A DNA stretch of 64,000 nucleotides from AV40 sp035568175 (GTDB lineage Bacteria; Verrucomicrobiota; Verrucomicrobiia; Chthoniobacterales; UBA10450): assembly GCA_035568175.1 (NCBI GenBank), contig DATMON010000018.1, forward strand, positions 186,001 through 250,000, given 5' to 3'. Below the pieces are notes generated by a model. That model was not told the DNA's origin. It made no database searches and was given only the letters and a program-made list of their open reading frames with translations. Made by a program: the position numbers and the translations under genes. Within the stretch, counting starts at the first letter, position 1; each line of letters starts with the position of its first letter. Below are positions 42,288 to 50,330 of this stretch, one piece after another.

Positions 42288-42614
42288 GGTATTAAATACC
42301 CAAAAGATTTTTGGTTCTCGCTCGCCGGACCCGGGCCGCGAGCGGACCGCGTCAGCGGCTTAGTTTTCCTCCACCATATCCTACGGGTTTTTCGAGTCGA
42401 AGTTGCCGAAAATCTTAGGCGCCTTAGTCCCGCAATTCTGATCGGGCTTCGTCCGCGCAACTTCTCAACCCCTCAACGCTTTAACGATGTAACACTTCAG
42501 CGCTTCAACGTCCGCGAAGCGTTAGATACGACCCCGCTGTTCCTTCCTAGGGAAGGTGGCGACTCAGTTTTGGGGAATACTGAGGGCGACAGCGTTCGCG
42601 GCCGCGAACTTGTC
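42288..42614. repeat. Mosaic of dispersed repeat modules
   Basis: No gene. CTACGGGTTTTTCGAGTCGA (42381-42413) recurs at 54575-54607. GCGCCTTAGTCCCGCAATTC (42418-42478) recurs at 48909-48968. A CTCAACCCCTCAACGCTTTA array and a TTAGATACGACCCCGCT motif follow. The modules are joined end to end, as in copied intergenic DNA. Confidence 0.7.
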
Positions 42615-43451
42615 TTAGCTGGTCGTTGTGAAGACTTGTTTCGCGCGAGTAAGGAGCTGCATCGAGAGCGCTTTCTCGCCAACTCCGGCAATGATTCCTA
42701 GGAAGAGCGCCAACTCCGGCGTCGCGGAGAAGGTCGCCAAGGGCACTTTATCAACGTTGATCGGAATGATGCCCAGTTGCAGGAAGAGCCCGAAAGCCAT
42801 TGCCAGCAATCCGACGAAAAGAAGGCGCACCGGGGGCTCCACGGAGGTATCCACGAACTCCTGTATTCCGTCGAAGGCGATTTCCCACCGCGAGGCGGCG
42901 ACGGAGAGCCACGCCCCAACCATGGATCCGACTAGGAGATAGCCGTAACCGGAAAGAGCTTCTAGCCCGATCCATCGTGAGGTTCCGATAACGATGAATC
43001 CCAGCAATACTCCACCCACGGCCCAGGCCGCCAACGCCAGGAGATAGCGGAAAGCAATCATCCGGCCGTACCGACGCACGACGTCTCCGCGGATATCGTC
43101 CAACGCCATGGCGGCCAGAACCGTGTCAACATTAGAGACCGTACATCCTACTCGGGCCGCCTGCTTCACGCGTTCGATAAACTCGTTGTAGTCATTGTTC
43201 GCCATCCGCGCCAGTTTTTGGAGAAGCTTCATTGTGTTGCGAACGGCATAGACTTCGTGACTGATCTTCCGCTGGTCCTCGGGAATTGGTCCTAGACGGT
43301 TTTCGCGTGGTTTCAGGTTGAACTTGTCGCCCTCGAATTCCGGAGGAGCGTCAAGCAGTTCGAAGGCGCCGCCAATCGCTGGAACGGCACCAGTCTTGGT
43401 TGGAGGTGGTGGACCGGCCGACGGAACGTCCTTATTAATATCTGTGCTCAT
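42615..43451 (-). CDS. Four-helix membrane protein in the deoxyribosyltransferase operon
   Basis: 278 residues. A cytoplasmic N-terminal part (about 1-135, with helical AVRNTMKLLQKLARMANNDY) is followed by four membrane helices (about 140-162, 170-190, 212-232, 245-268). No known domain recognised. Its ATG overlaps the stop of the deoxyribosyltransferase-like gene (ATGA at 43448-43451), so it is translationally coupled to it. In analogous membrane-effector systems such a protein would be the pore or anchor; that is inference. Confidence 0.65.
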   Translation of the reverse strand: MSTDINKDVPSAGPPPPTKTGAVPAIGGAFELLDAPPEFEGDKFNLKPRENRLGPIPEDQRKISHEVYAVRNTMKLLQKLARMANNDYNEFIERVKQAARVGCTVSNVDTVLAAMALDDIRGDVVRRYGRMIAFRYLLALAAWAVGGVLLGFIVIGTSRWIGLEALSGYGYLLVGSMVGAWLSVAASRWEIAFDGIQEFVDTSVEPPVRLLFVGLLAMAFGLFLQLGIIPINVDKVPLATFSATPELALFLGIIAGVGEKALSMQLLTRAKQVFTTTS

Positions 43452-44131
43452 CTCTTCTCCACCCAGCGCTGCTTTAGGCTGTGCAGGCAGGCGCGAAACG
43501 CTTTAATCGCTACCAGCGTTTCAGCGTTAGACCCGCCCGCTTCTTCGACGCTCACGAAAGCGCCGCCAGATTCTTCAATAGACCGTGCGATCATCAGGTT
43601 ATCCGCAAGACCGAAGTTTTCGACCGCGAGACCGTACCGGTCCAATGGGCGTCCGCCGGATTCAGACATAGGACCGAAATCCGATTCGACGCGTGGCCGG
43701 TACGCGGGCGCCACACCGCTGTAGCCGAACAACGGCTTTCCGCCCGCGAACATGTAGCCTAGCTCGAAGACCGTGCCCGGATCCGCGCTCGGGCCACGAA
43801 ACGGAGTCAGATTGAAAAATCCCGCGTCCGCACGGCTCATCAATGCGCAGTTCGCCTTGAAGATCGACGCCGCGTCCTTAGCGTCAGCTTCATTGTCGGC
43901 AGGAAAGAGGCCTTCGAAACCGAATTCCCGGCACAGCTCCTTCTTTCGCTTTCCGATCTCCGCGGCATCCGGGACAAATACATCCGGTCCGGCAAGGTAA
44001 ATCGTGAAGGGGCCCCCTTTTTGCGCGTTGGCCTTCATGAGGGTGCTCAGCATAGGAGTATAATCCGCGTCCCGCAAGTGTGGGCTGCGCGGGTGCGGCT
44101 GTGACTTCCGTCCCCAGCGCGGCCCGTTCAC
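43448..44131 (-). CDS. Nucleoside 2-deoxyribosyltransferase-like protein
   Basis: 227 residues from the GTG at 44131, which overlaps the stop of the preceding gene (GTGA); an ATG at 44053 (MLSTLMKANAQKGG) is an alternative giving 201 residues. Family motifs are clear: FTIYLAGPDVFVPDAAEIGK, LFPADNEADAKDAASIFKAN, ADAGFFNLTPFRGPSADPGT with the catalytic-type Glu in FELGYMFAGGKPLFGYSG. Classical members move the deoxyribose between bases in nucleotide salvage; related folds serve as nucleotide-degrading effectors in conflict systems. Overlaps on both sides with membrane-protein genes suggest one functional unit. Confidence 0.85.
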   Translation of the reverse strand: MNGPRWGRKSQPHPRSPHLRDADYTPMLSTLMKANAQKGGPFTIYLAGPDVFVPDAAEIGKRKKELCREFGFEGLFPADNEADAKDAASIFKANCALMSRADAGFFNLTPFRGPSADPGTVFELGYMFAGGKPLFGYSGVAPAYRPRVESDFGPMSESGGRPLDRYGLAVENFGLADNLMIARSIEESGGAFVSVEEAGGSNAETLVAIKAFRACLHSLKQRWVEKR

Positions 44132-44676
44132 GACGTGACTTGACGAAAATTAAAGCCGTAATACGAGTCGCTTTCTGCTTCCTTGTCCCAGAGTGTGATA
44201 ACGCGCGTGTCTTTCGAATATTGCTTCATCCCATTTTTCCACGCTTCCCAAACGGGTTCATAGATATAGCCGGCGCGCCAAAAGAGCCATTCTTCTGCGC
44301 AGAGATTAAAGTATTTGATGAATAGTAGCTTAGTTTCCTCTTCGAATCGCGCGTCGCGCCAACAAGCTAGCTGCAGGTCGTTATTGAGCTTGTCATATCG
44401 CTCATTGAATTCCGTCAGAAGCTCTTTGACCAATCGCGCATCCTCCGCGTGTCGCCTGTGCAGATAAAAGGCCAAGGCTCCAATGCCGCCGATCACGGTC
44501 AGAAGCACACCGCTGCTTTGATGCGCCGGCGGAACGATGAGATCAACGATGAGGACAAGAGCCGCTGCTCCAATAGACGAGACCCAAATAGTTCTTCGGT
44601 CCTGCACTCGCTTCGTTTTGAGAAGAACGATTGATCTTCGAACCAGCGTGTTCGTGAAGAACTTGTTTTCGGTCAT
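44128..44676 (-). CDS. Two-helix membrane protein, first gene of the deoxyribosyltransferase operon
   Basis: 182 residues from the ATG at 44676 (a TTG at 44700 adds eight). Two membrane helices (about 32-50 and 58-75) are followed by a cytoplasmic domain: LLTEFNERYDKLNNDLQLAC and KYFNLCAEEWLFWRAGYIYE, then VWEAWKNGMKQYSKD. The FNERYDKLN...YFNLCxEE...VWxxWxxGM pattern I have seen in small proteins of accessory genomic regions without an assigned role. Its stop overlaps the next start. Confidence 0.65.
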   Translation of the reverse strand: MTENKFFTNTLVRRSIVLLKTKRVQDRRTIWVSSIGAAALVLIVDLIVPPAHQSSGVLLTVIGGIGALAFYLHRRHAEDARLVKELLTEFNERYDKLNNDLQLACWRDARFEEETKLLFIKYFNLCAEEWLFWRAGYIYEPVWEAWKNGMKQYSKDTRVITLWDKEAESDSYYGFNFRQVTS

Positions 44677-45144
44677 CGATTCGAGCTTATGCCTGGTCAA
44701 AATAGTCGCTGTCGATCTTTTCGCGAATCATACGGAACTTTCCGTTCTGATCTCTGACCGCTGTCCTCTGACGTCGGTTTTAAATTATCCAATCCATACG
44801 TCGCGGAAAACGATCCGTATCACGAATTTCTGCGTCTCAGGCTCCGCGAACACGCTGCATCCGCAAGATCGACAACTAAGCCGAGCATCTAAACGCCAAC
44901 AACCTGTTTGGCTTTTGTATCTCAGCTGCTCCCGCAGCGCTCGACCGCTACCTCGCGGCAGTGCCGGCCATGTCGCTCATCCCAGTCGCTCCATTCCGAT
45001 GTCAGTGTTTCAGCTCTCAGCGTTTTCGCGTTTCAGCTTTTCTTAGAGATGTATAGATGTGACCCCGCTTCTCTTCTCCGTCTTCTTGCCGGCCAGCGGT
45101 TAGCTCCATTGCCTGGTTAGGCGTTGCGGTTGTACCGTGAAAGC
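44677..45144. repeat. Mosaic of dispersed repeat modules
   Basis: No gene. CCAATCCATACGTCGCGGAA (44789-44820) recurs at 55670-55700. GCAAGATCGACA is at 44871. The 80-bp module is at 44914-44996. GTTTCAGC arrays ending TTTCAGCTTTTCTTAGA (45000-45047) recur at 49007-49053. AGATGTGACCCCGCTTC follows at 45056. Confidence 0.7.
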
Positions 45145-45843
45145 TCATGAAATCCAGCGGGCAATGCCGAAGGCCGCAGTTGCAGCGAGACCGCCGATGA
45201 TCGTTGTCTGAAGTGCGCTGCGGAGAACAGGCACACCGGTAAAGCGACCCTTGATGCCGCCGAAGATGGCTAGAGCCGCCAGCGTAACGACCACGGAAAG
45301 CAGCAACGCGCTGTGCGCGTCGGAAAGGAACACGTAAGCACTGAGCGGAATAACGCCGCCGACGATGTAAGCAATCGCAATGGTCAGCGCACTCTTCCAG
45401 GCGCGGCTGGGTTCGGGCTGCTCCAGACCCAACTCAAACCGCATCATGAACGCAACCCAATCCTTGGGACGCTTGCGGAGAGACTCGACCACTGGAGCGC
45501 ACTCCTCTGCGGAAAGGCCGTAGGTGGTTTGGAAGATGTCGCTGACCTCCTTCGCTTCTGTCTCGGGGATGGCCTTAACCTCGCGCTCTTCGATGCCCCG
45601 TTCGCGGGCGTAGTGCTCGGCATCGCCGCGGGCGGCAAGGTAGCCGCCGAGACCCATCGCGATGGAACCGGCGGCAATCTCGGCAAAGCCTGCCGTGACA
45701 ATCAGGTGGGTCTGGGAAATGGCCCCGGTAAGGCCAGCCGCGAGAGCGAAGGGAACGGTCAGGCCGTCGGACATGCCGATGACGATGTCGCGAACAGTTT
45801 CGCTTGCCGTGAAATGCTTCTCAACGTGTGGCGTCATTGGCAT
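45145..45843 (-). CDS. VIT1/CCC1-family membrane transporter
   Basis: 232 residues. DIVIGMSDGLTVPFALAAGL and AEIAAGSIAMGLGGYLAARG are the two conserved membrane blocks of VIT1/CCC1 proteins, which move Fe2+ or Mn2+ out of the cytosol. The Glu-rich cytosolic segment after helix 2 (ERGIEEREVKAIPETEAKEV) is the expected metal-binding domain. Three C-terminal helices complete the fold. Confidence 0.9.
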   Translation of the reverse strand: MPMTPHVEKHFTASETVRDIVIGMSDGLTVPFALAAGLTGAISQTHLIVTAGFAEIAAGSIAMGLGGYLAARGDAEHYARERGIEEREVKAIPETEAKEVSDIFQTTYGLSAEECAPVVESLRKRPKDWVAFMMRFELGLEQPEPSRAWKSALTIAIAYIVGGVIPLSAYVFLSDAHSALLLSVVVTLAALAIFGGIKGRFTGVPVLRSALQTTIIGGLAATAAFGIARWIS

Positions 45844-45965
45844 GGAATTTCAAGCAGCGCGTAGCAAGGCCTAACGAGACAAGTTAGGACGCTCCGGCAC
45901 GTCGTGGATGCATATCGCGAGTAAGCTGACGGAAACTAAGCAGCGCCAGCGTCGCCAAATTTGGA

Positions 45966-46385
45966 TCAGTTAGGCGGCGCGGTGCTTTTGTTTTTGCGCC
46001 ATAGCCCATCGATGCTCCAATGTCCCGGGCCGTAAAAAATAATGAAGAAGAAGAAGAAGCAATATACGAGAGCGAGTTCGCCCCCATTCATAATTGGGAA
46101 AAACTGCGCCTCCGGCGTAGGCACAGTCCCCACATAAAACATGAAGTAAGCTACCGCCATCTCGCCGCTCGCGAGAAACGCCGCAATACGCGTAAACAAG
46201 CCAAAGGCAATCAGAAGTCCGCAGACGAGCTCAACAATTCCTGCGACAAAGGCGAGCCCATCCACTCCGTGACCGCCACCGGGAAAGCCGAAAAGCTTTT
46301 GCCCGCCATGACATGCATACGTCAAACCAGTAATCAGGCGCACGATGCAGTAAACTGGGTCGGCAAATCGATTCAGGGAGTTCAT
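45966..46385 (-). CDS. DoxX-family membrane protein
   Basis: 139 residues, four membrane helices. LITGLTYACHGGQKLFGFPG near the start, GLAFVAGIVELVCGLLIAFG and the C-terminal GGELALVYCFFFFFIIFYGP match DoxX proteins. Members are subunits of quinone-linked or stress-related membrane complexes; the precise role is usually unknown. It diverges from the cytochrome/porin operon. Confidence 0.88.
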   Translation of the reverse strand: MNSLNRFADPVYCIVRLITGLTYACHGGQKLFGFPGGGHGVDGLAFVAGIVELVCGLLIAFGLFTRIAAFLASGEMAVAYFMFYVGTVPTPEAQFFPIMNGGELALVYCFFFFFIIFYGPGHWSIDGLWRKNKSTAPPN

Positions 46386-46643
46386 GGGCCAAGGTTGATG
46401 AGGTCAATCTTTCGTGTCAAGCCAATGGCGCTGGCAGTTCCTGGGAGTCTACAGTTTGTAACGGCAACAAAGGTTGACATGTCGGCGAATCGTCGCATTA
46501 GTAACGGCATTCATGCCGGCGTGGTTCTCTCCTCAGGCATTCGAACTTTGCGAAGGCGACACTTGCTTTGCCAACTCGCGATTACAAAAACGCAGGAAAC
46601 GCGTAGCCGGATACATTTCAGTAGTTCAAAGTTTGACAACTCC

Positions 46644-47060
46644 ATGAAATCGCGAAATTCCGCTGCGAGTTGTTCAACAGCATTGATCGTACTGGCAATT
46701 TTTTTCATGAACGGAATGGCGCTGGCCCAAAGCTCAGATTGGAAAGCTCCGCCGACCGCGGTCAACCGGCCAAACCCGGTGCCTGTAAACCCGAGCACGA
46801 TCGCGATGGGGCAAAAGCTCTACGTTGGCAACTGCATGATGTGCCATGGGCAATCTGGAAAAGGTGATGGCCCAGGCGGAGCCGCATTGGAGAAAAAGCC
46901 GGCAGACTTGGGTGCGCGCATCCGATCAGGAGAAACCGATGGCGAGCTCTTCTGGAAAATCTCAGAAGGGCGCTCGCCGATGATTTCGTGGAAGGGATCT
47001 ATGTCGGAGACACAACGCTGGGAGCTTGTTGTTTACATCAAGAGTCTGGCAGGGAAATAA
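46644..47060 (+). CDS. Exported mono-haem cytochrome c
   Basis: 138 residues from the ATG at 46644; the longer frame upstream is antisense to doxX. Signal peptide about 1-29 (ending ALAQS). One haem-binding motif CMMCH (in YVGNCMMCHGQSGKGDGPGG), and a distal Met is available in RSPMISWKGSMSETQRWELV, the typical pattern of class I cytochromes. It should carry electrons in the periplasm. The porin gene starts at the base after its stop. Confidence 0.88.
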   Translation: MKSRNSAASCSTALIVLAIFFMNGMALAQSSDWKAPPTAVNRPNPVPVNPSTIAMGQKLYVGNCMMCHGQSGKGDGPGGAALEKKPADLGARIRSGETDGELFWKISEGRSPMISWKGSMSETQRWELVVYIKSLAGK

Positions 47061-48515
47061 ATGACGCGCGCAGTTCGGACTGCGAGGAATCCTAGGATCG
47101 CTGGCGCGGTATTTGTCGTGTTGACCTGCTGGTCCATTCCGTTCGCAGCCATTGCGCAAGAGGCCGCTTCCTCTCCGCCACCTTCCGCTTCGTCCCTGTC
47201 TCCCTCCGCTCCCTCCTCGTCACCCTCAGATTACGTTTCCCGCGCTGAGTACGAGAAGCTTAAAGCAGAGCACGAAGCGCTGAAGCAAGAGATGGAGGCG
47301 CTGAAGGCAGCCGTTCAACAGATGGCGAATGGGACCGCGCCGGCCGTCCCGACGGAAACTCCGGCGCCAAAGGTTGCCGAGACTGCCGAAGTTGAGAGCG
47401 GAAAACAGGTTGCCACCGTGCCATCAACGCAAGCTGTGTCGCCCTCCACCGCCGTAGAAGCGGTATCCACCGAGGCCTCCTCGGGCCCGTTAGCGACCCA
47501 CAACTTCAGCATTGTCGGAGACGCCGAATTTCAGTTCGCCAAAATTTCCCACCAACACGGCGCCTTCGAGCTGGCCGATTTTGCGCCGATCTTCCTGTTC
47601 CGCGGCGGCGAGAAGGTCCTCTTCGAAGCCGGCTTTGATTTCATCATACAAAACAATGCGCCAGGCGGCTCCGGCTACACCACGACCGTTAATTTAAGCT
47701 TTGCGACGCTCGATTACTTGATCAATGACTATGTTACGTTCGTAGGTGGTAACATGCTGCTGCCGCTGGGTACTTATAGTGAGCGCAGCGCCGGCTGGTT
47801 GAACAAATTCCCCGATGCTCCCTTGCCGCGATCGATTCTCCCGGGCACCGGTGTCGGCGCGCAGCTGCGCGGCGCAATCCCTCTCGGAGAGAAGGGCGCG
47901 AGCCTGAGTTATTCTGGCTTTGTCGTAAACGGCCCCGGGTCGGTCGACGGCAGCGGCAACGCCGGTCAACTCGACCTGGGCGGCAACGTCGGACTGACCA
48001 GCGACGGTAAGTTTGCCAACCTGCACGGGGGCGCAGGTGAGGGCGGGCGGATTGCCGTTTTTTTTCCGTGGAAGCCAACATATGATCTGGAAGTCGGCGT
48101 CTCCGGTATGTCCAGTCCTTGGGATAACGCCGGTAAGCAACAATATAGCGCCTTGGTCGCGGATTGGGCGCTGCACGTCGGGCCTTTCGTGGAAATCAAA
48201 GGCGAATACATGAATACCTGGGTTGGAACCGACAACGCAGGTACCATCGATCCCGACGGCTGGTGGATACAAGCCGGATACAAATTGTCCGGCCTTAAGC
48301 TGAATGTCCCCTACCTCGACAAGCTCGAGCTGGTGGGCCGCTACGACACAGTTGACGATGGGTTGGGCTCGCGAACAAATCGTGGGACCATCGGCGGAGT
48401 CTACTACATCACGAACACCCTCTGGCTCGAGGGTGACTATGAATTTACGAGCAATCACGGCCCCAATCCCGCGCCGGACGATTCACTCATCTTCCAAATC
48501 TCCTACGGATTCTAA
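47061..48515 (+). CDS. Outer-membrane porin-like beta-barrel with N-terminal coiled coil
   Basis: 484 residues. Signal peptide about 1-32 (ending AIAQE), Ser/Pro-rich spacer, coiled coil (about 57-92, YVSRAEYEKLKAEHEALKQE), Pro/Val/Thr-rich linker, then a barrel of about 330 residues with alternating strands and a C-terminal Phe in IFQISYGF, the usual assembly signal. The coiled coil may trimerise or span the periplasm. It is flanked, with gaps of 0 and 11 bp, by two mono-haem cytochrome genes, which suggests the barrel and the cytochromes work together. Confidence 0.85.
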   Translation: MTRAVRTARNPRIAGAVFVVLTCWSIPFAAIAQEAASSPPPSASSLSPSAPSSSPSDYVSRAEYEKLKAEHEALKQEMEALKAAVQQMANGTAPAVPTETPAPKVAETAEVESGKQVATVPSTQAVSPSTAVEAVSTEASSGPLATHNFSIVGDAEFQFAKISHQHGAFELADFAPIFLFRGGEKVLFEAGFDFIIQNNAPGGSGYTTTVNLSFATLDYLINDYVTFVGGNMLLPLGTYSERSAGWLNKFPDAPLPRSILPGTGVGAQLRGAIPLGEKGASLSYSGFVVNGPGSVDGSGNAGQLDLGGNVGLTSDGKFANLHGGAGEGGRIAVFFPWKPTYDLEVGVSGMSSPWDNAGKQQYSALVADWALHVGPFVEIKGEYMNTWVGTDNAGTIDPDGWWIQAGYKLSGLKLNVPYLDKLELVGRYDTVDDGLGSRTNRGTIGGVYYITNTLWLEGDYEFTSNHGPNPAPDDSLIFQISYGF

Positions 48516-48526
48516 CAACGCCCAGT

Positions 48527-48886
48527 ATGCCTTACTCTAAAGAGATCAACGCTCTTCTCCGCGGCTCAATTAAATCCACTCACCTTTTCGCCATCGCGAC
48601 CATCGGCTCGGCAGTTGTTACCTTCGCCTTCTGTGCGACCGCACAAACACCGGCGCCTAGTTCGGGAGCCAAAGTGGAAACAACCACTCCAGTAAAAGTA
48701 GAGCCTCTCTCGGGCGCCGAGCTGTGGACGCTTAATTGCAGCCGCTGCCATATGATTCGCAGCCCGGGTGAATTCACGGCCGCCCAATGGCAAACGATTC
48801 TGATGCATATGCGAGTCCGAGCAAATATTCCCGCCGCTCAAGCCAAGGAGATCCAAAAATTCCTCGAGTCAGGCGCCGGAAAATAA
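48527..48886 (+). CDS. Exported small cytochrome c-like protein
   Basis: 119 residues. A hydrophobic segment (about 18-38, FAIATIGSAVVTFAFCATAQ) is a signal peptide or anchor. The haem motif is CSRCH in WTLNCSRCHMIRSPGEFTAA, followed by QTILMHMRVRANIPAAQAKE with Met residues as possible sixth ligand. It is the third gene of the cytochrome/porin/cytochrome unit. Confidence 0.82.
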   Translation: MPYSKEINALLRGSIKSTHLFAIATIGSAVVTFAFCATAQTPAPSSGAKVETTTPVKVEPLSGAELWTLNCSRCHMIRSPGEFTAAQWQTILMHMRVRANIPAAQAKEIQKFLESGAGK

Positions 48887-48908
48887 AACTGCGAGCGCTA
48901 CCTTTGTC

Positions 48909-49053
48909 GCGCCTCAGTTCCGCAGTTCTGATCGGGCTTCATCCGCGCAGCTTCTCAACGCCTCAACAATTCACCGGCTCAACATCCGGTCTTCTCAGCT
49001 TTCCGACGTCAGCGTTTCAGATTTCCGCGTTTCCGCGTTTCAGCTTTTCTTAG
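48909..49053. repeat. Dispersed modules
   Basis: GCGCCTCAGTTCCGCAGTTC... (48909-48968) matches 42418-42478. A CTCAACGCCTCAACAATTCA array and GTTTCAGATTTCCGCGTTTC ... TTTCAGCTTTTCTTAGA (49007-49053, matching 45000-45047) follow. Confidence 0.7.
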
Positions 49054-49085
49054 ACTTGGATTCCTGCCGCAGTGACCGATTGGTT

Positions 49086-50129
49086 CTACGCCGCAGGTCG
49101 CAGCCACCACTTAGCGATGCCATGAAGCGGACTAATACCCTGCGCAACGTGCCAAGAGTGGGTGTCTTCTATGGTGGCCACCAATGGGCGAGGCGAATAG
49201 CCCAGCTCGCGCGTTGCGCGGTCCGAGCGAACGTACCAAAAATAGCGGAGCAAACGAGCGCCCTGCCGTGACGGATACGCCTCTCTTCGAGTGAATCGCG
49301 ACCGAAGTTCGCAGCATTCCGCCATGGCCCGCATCATCCACTGCGGTAGGACCGCGAATGCTCTAGGCCGCCATCCAGCTGCCGCCGCCAGAAGTTGCAG
49401 GAATGTGGCCACGGTGTGGTTTTCGCCACCAAGAATGTATCGCCGGCCGGTAACACCGTGCTCGGCGGCGAGCAGATGCCCGGTCGCAACGTCGCGAACA
49501 TCGGCCAGATTATATCCGCCGGGTGGTGCGAGTGGTATGCGACCACGCCAGTAGCGGCGGCAAAACCGGCCCGTTATTGACAGCTCGGGATCATCCGGAC
49601 CAACAAGATATCCGGGATTCGTCACCACCACGTCCTGTTTTGCCGCGAAAACCAGCTCCTCAGCCACTCGCTTGGTCCGGACATAATCGACTCGGAGCCG
49701 CCCGAGTGTGAAAGGACTATTTTCATCCAGCACCTTCCCGGTTCGCGTTGCTCCAATCGTGACGATCGAACTGACATGGATAAGTCTGACTTTGGCCGCG
49801 GCGGCGAGGACATTGAGCGTTCCCCGCCGGTGCACTTCGTCCATTAGTTTCAAAGCCGGGCCCCAAACGGCAACGACCGCGGCTGCATTGAAGACGATGT
49901 CGCAGCCCGCGATTGCGTGACGAACCGAAGCCGCATCACGCAAATCACCGATGACCAGTTCAACGGGTGCAAGATCGTGGATCGGGTGATCGGCTCGCGG
50001 CGGCAGCGCCAGGACACGCACACTCCCGCCTAGCTCAACCAGTTGGCGAACGATATGCCAGCCGAGAAAGCCCGTCCCACCGATCACGGCTACTTTTCGG
50101 CCACGCCAGAAATCGGGGTTAGCTTGCAT
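49086..50129 (-). CDS. NAD-dependent epimerase/dehydratase (HpnA/3-beta-HSD-like SDR)
   Basis: 347 residues from the ATG at 50129 (MQANPDFWRGRKVAVIGGTG); the longer frame to 50219 is unlikely. The extended SDR pattern is present: GGTGFLGWHIVRQL (NAD site), VIGDLRDAASVRHAIAGCDI, and the active-site YVRTKRVAEELV (YxxxK). The C-terminal ARLLRYFWYVRSDRATRELG matches dihydroflavonol reductase/HpnA-type proteins, some of which sit in hopanoid or isoprenoid clusters. No such cluster is seen here. Confidence 0.88.
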   Translation of the reverse strand: MQANPDFWRGRKVAVIGGTGFLGWHIVRQLVELGGSVRVLALPPRADHPIHDLAPVELVIGDLRDAASVRHAIAGCDIVFNAAAVVAVWGPALKLMDEVHRRGTLNVLAAAAKVRLIHVSSIVTIGATRTGKVLDENSPFTLGRLRVDYVRTKRVAEELVFAAKQDVVVTNPGYLVGPDDPELSITGRFCRRYWRGRIPLAPPGGYNLADVRDVATGHLLAAEHGVTGRRYILGGENHTVATFLQLLAAAAGWRPRAFAVLPQWMMRAMAECCELRSRFTRREAYPSRQGARLLRYFWYVRSDRATRELGYSPRPLVATIEDTHSWHVAQGISPLHGIAKWWLRPAA

Positions 50130-50244
50130 TCGCGATTGTTGCCGTCGTCTACCGTTGATCTCAGACGCCTTCGTCACGGGCAACCTTAAAGATAAAGGGA
50201 AATACCCCTTGCTCCCCACTCCTAGCTCTTAGCTCCTAGCTTTG

Positions 50245-50262
50245 GGATACGACCCCGTTTCT
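50245..50262. repeat. GATACGACCCCGTTTC motif copy
   Basis: One of the AGAT-TGACCCCG set, here preceded by TAGCTCTTAGCTCCTAGC heptamer-like units (50222-50240). Confidence 0.5.
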
Positions 50263-50330
50263 ATTCCGCGCCGCGAAAAACAATCGTTTACGAATTTGTT
50301 GGCATCAGTTAGAACGTTCGATCGAAAACT

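Noticed and set aside
44537..45046. Plus-strand frame across the gap beyond the deoxyribosyltransferase operon
   Set aside because: Its peptide runs through dispersed repeats (also read at 55.6 kb), and the start overlaps the 44128-44676 gene.
46020..46643. Long plus-strand frame upstream of the first cytochrome
   Set aside because: It is antisense to doxX; only the part from 46644 has a signal peptide and a haem motif.
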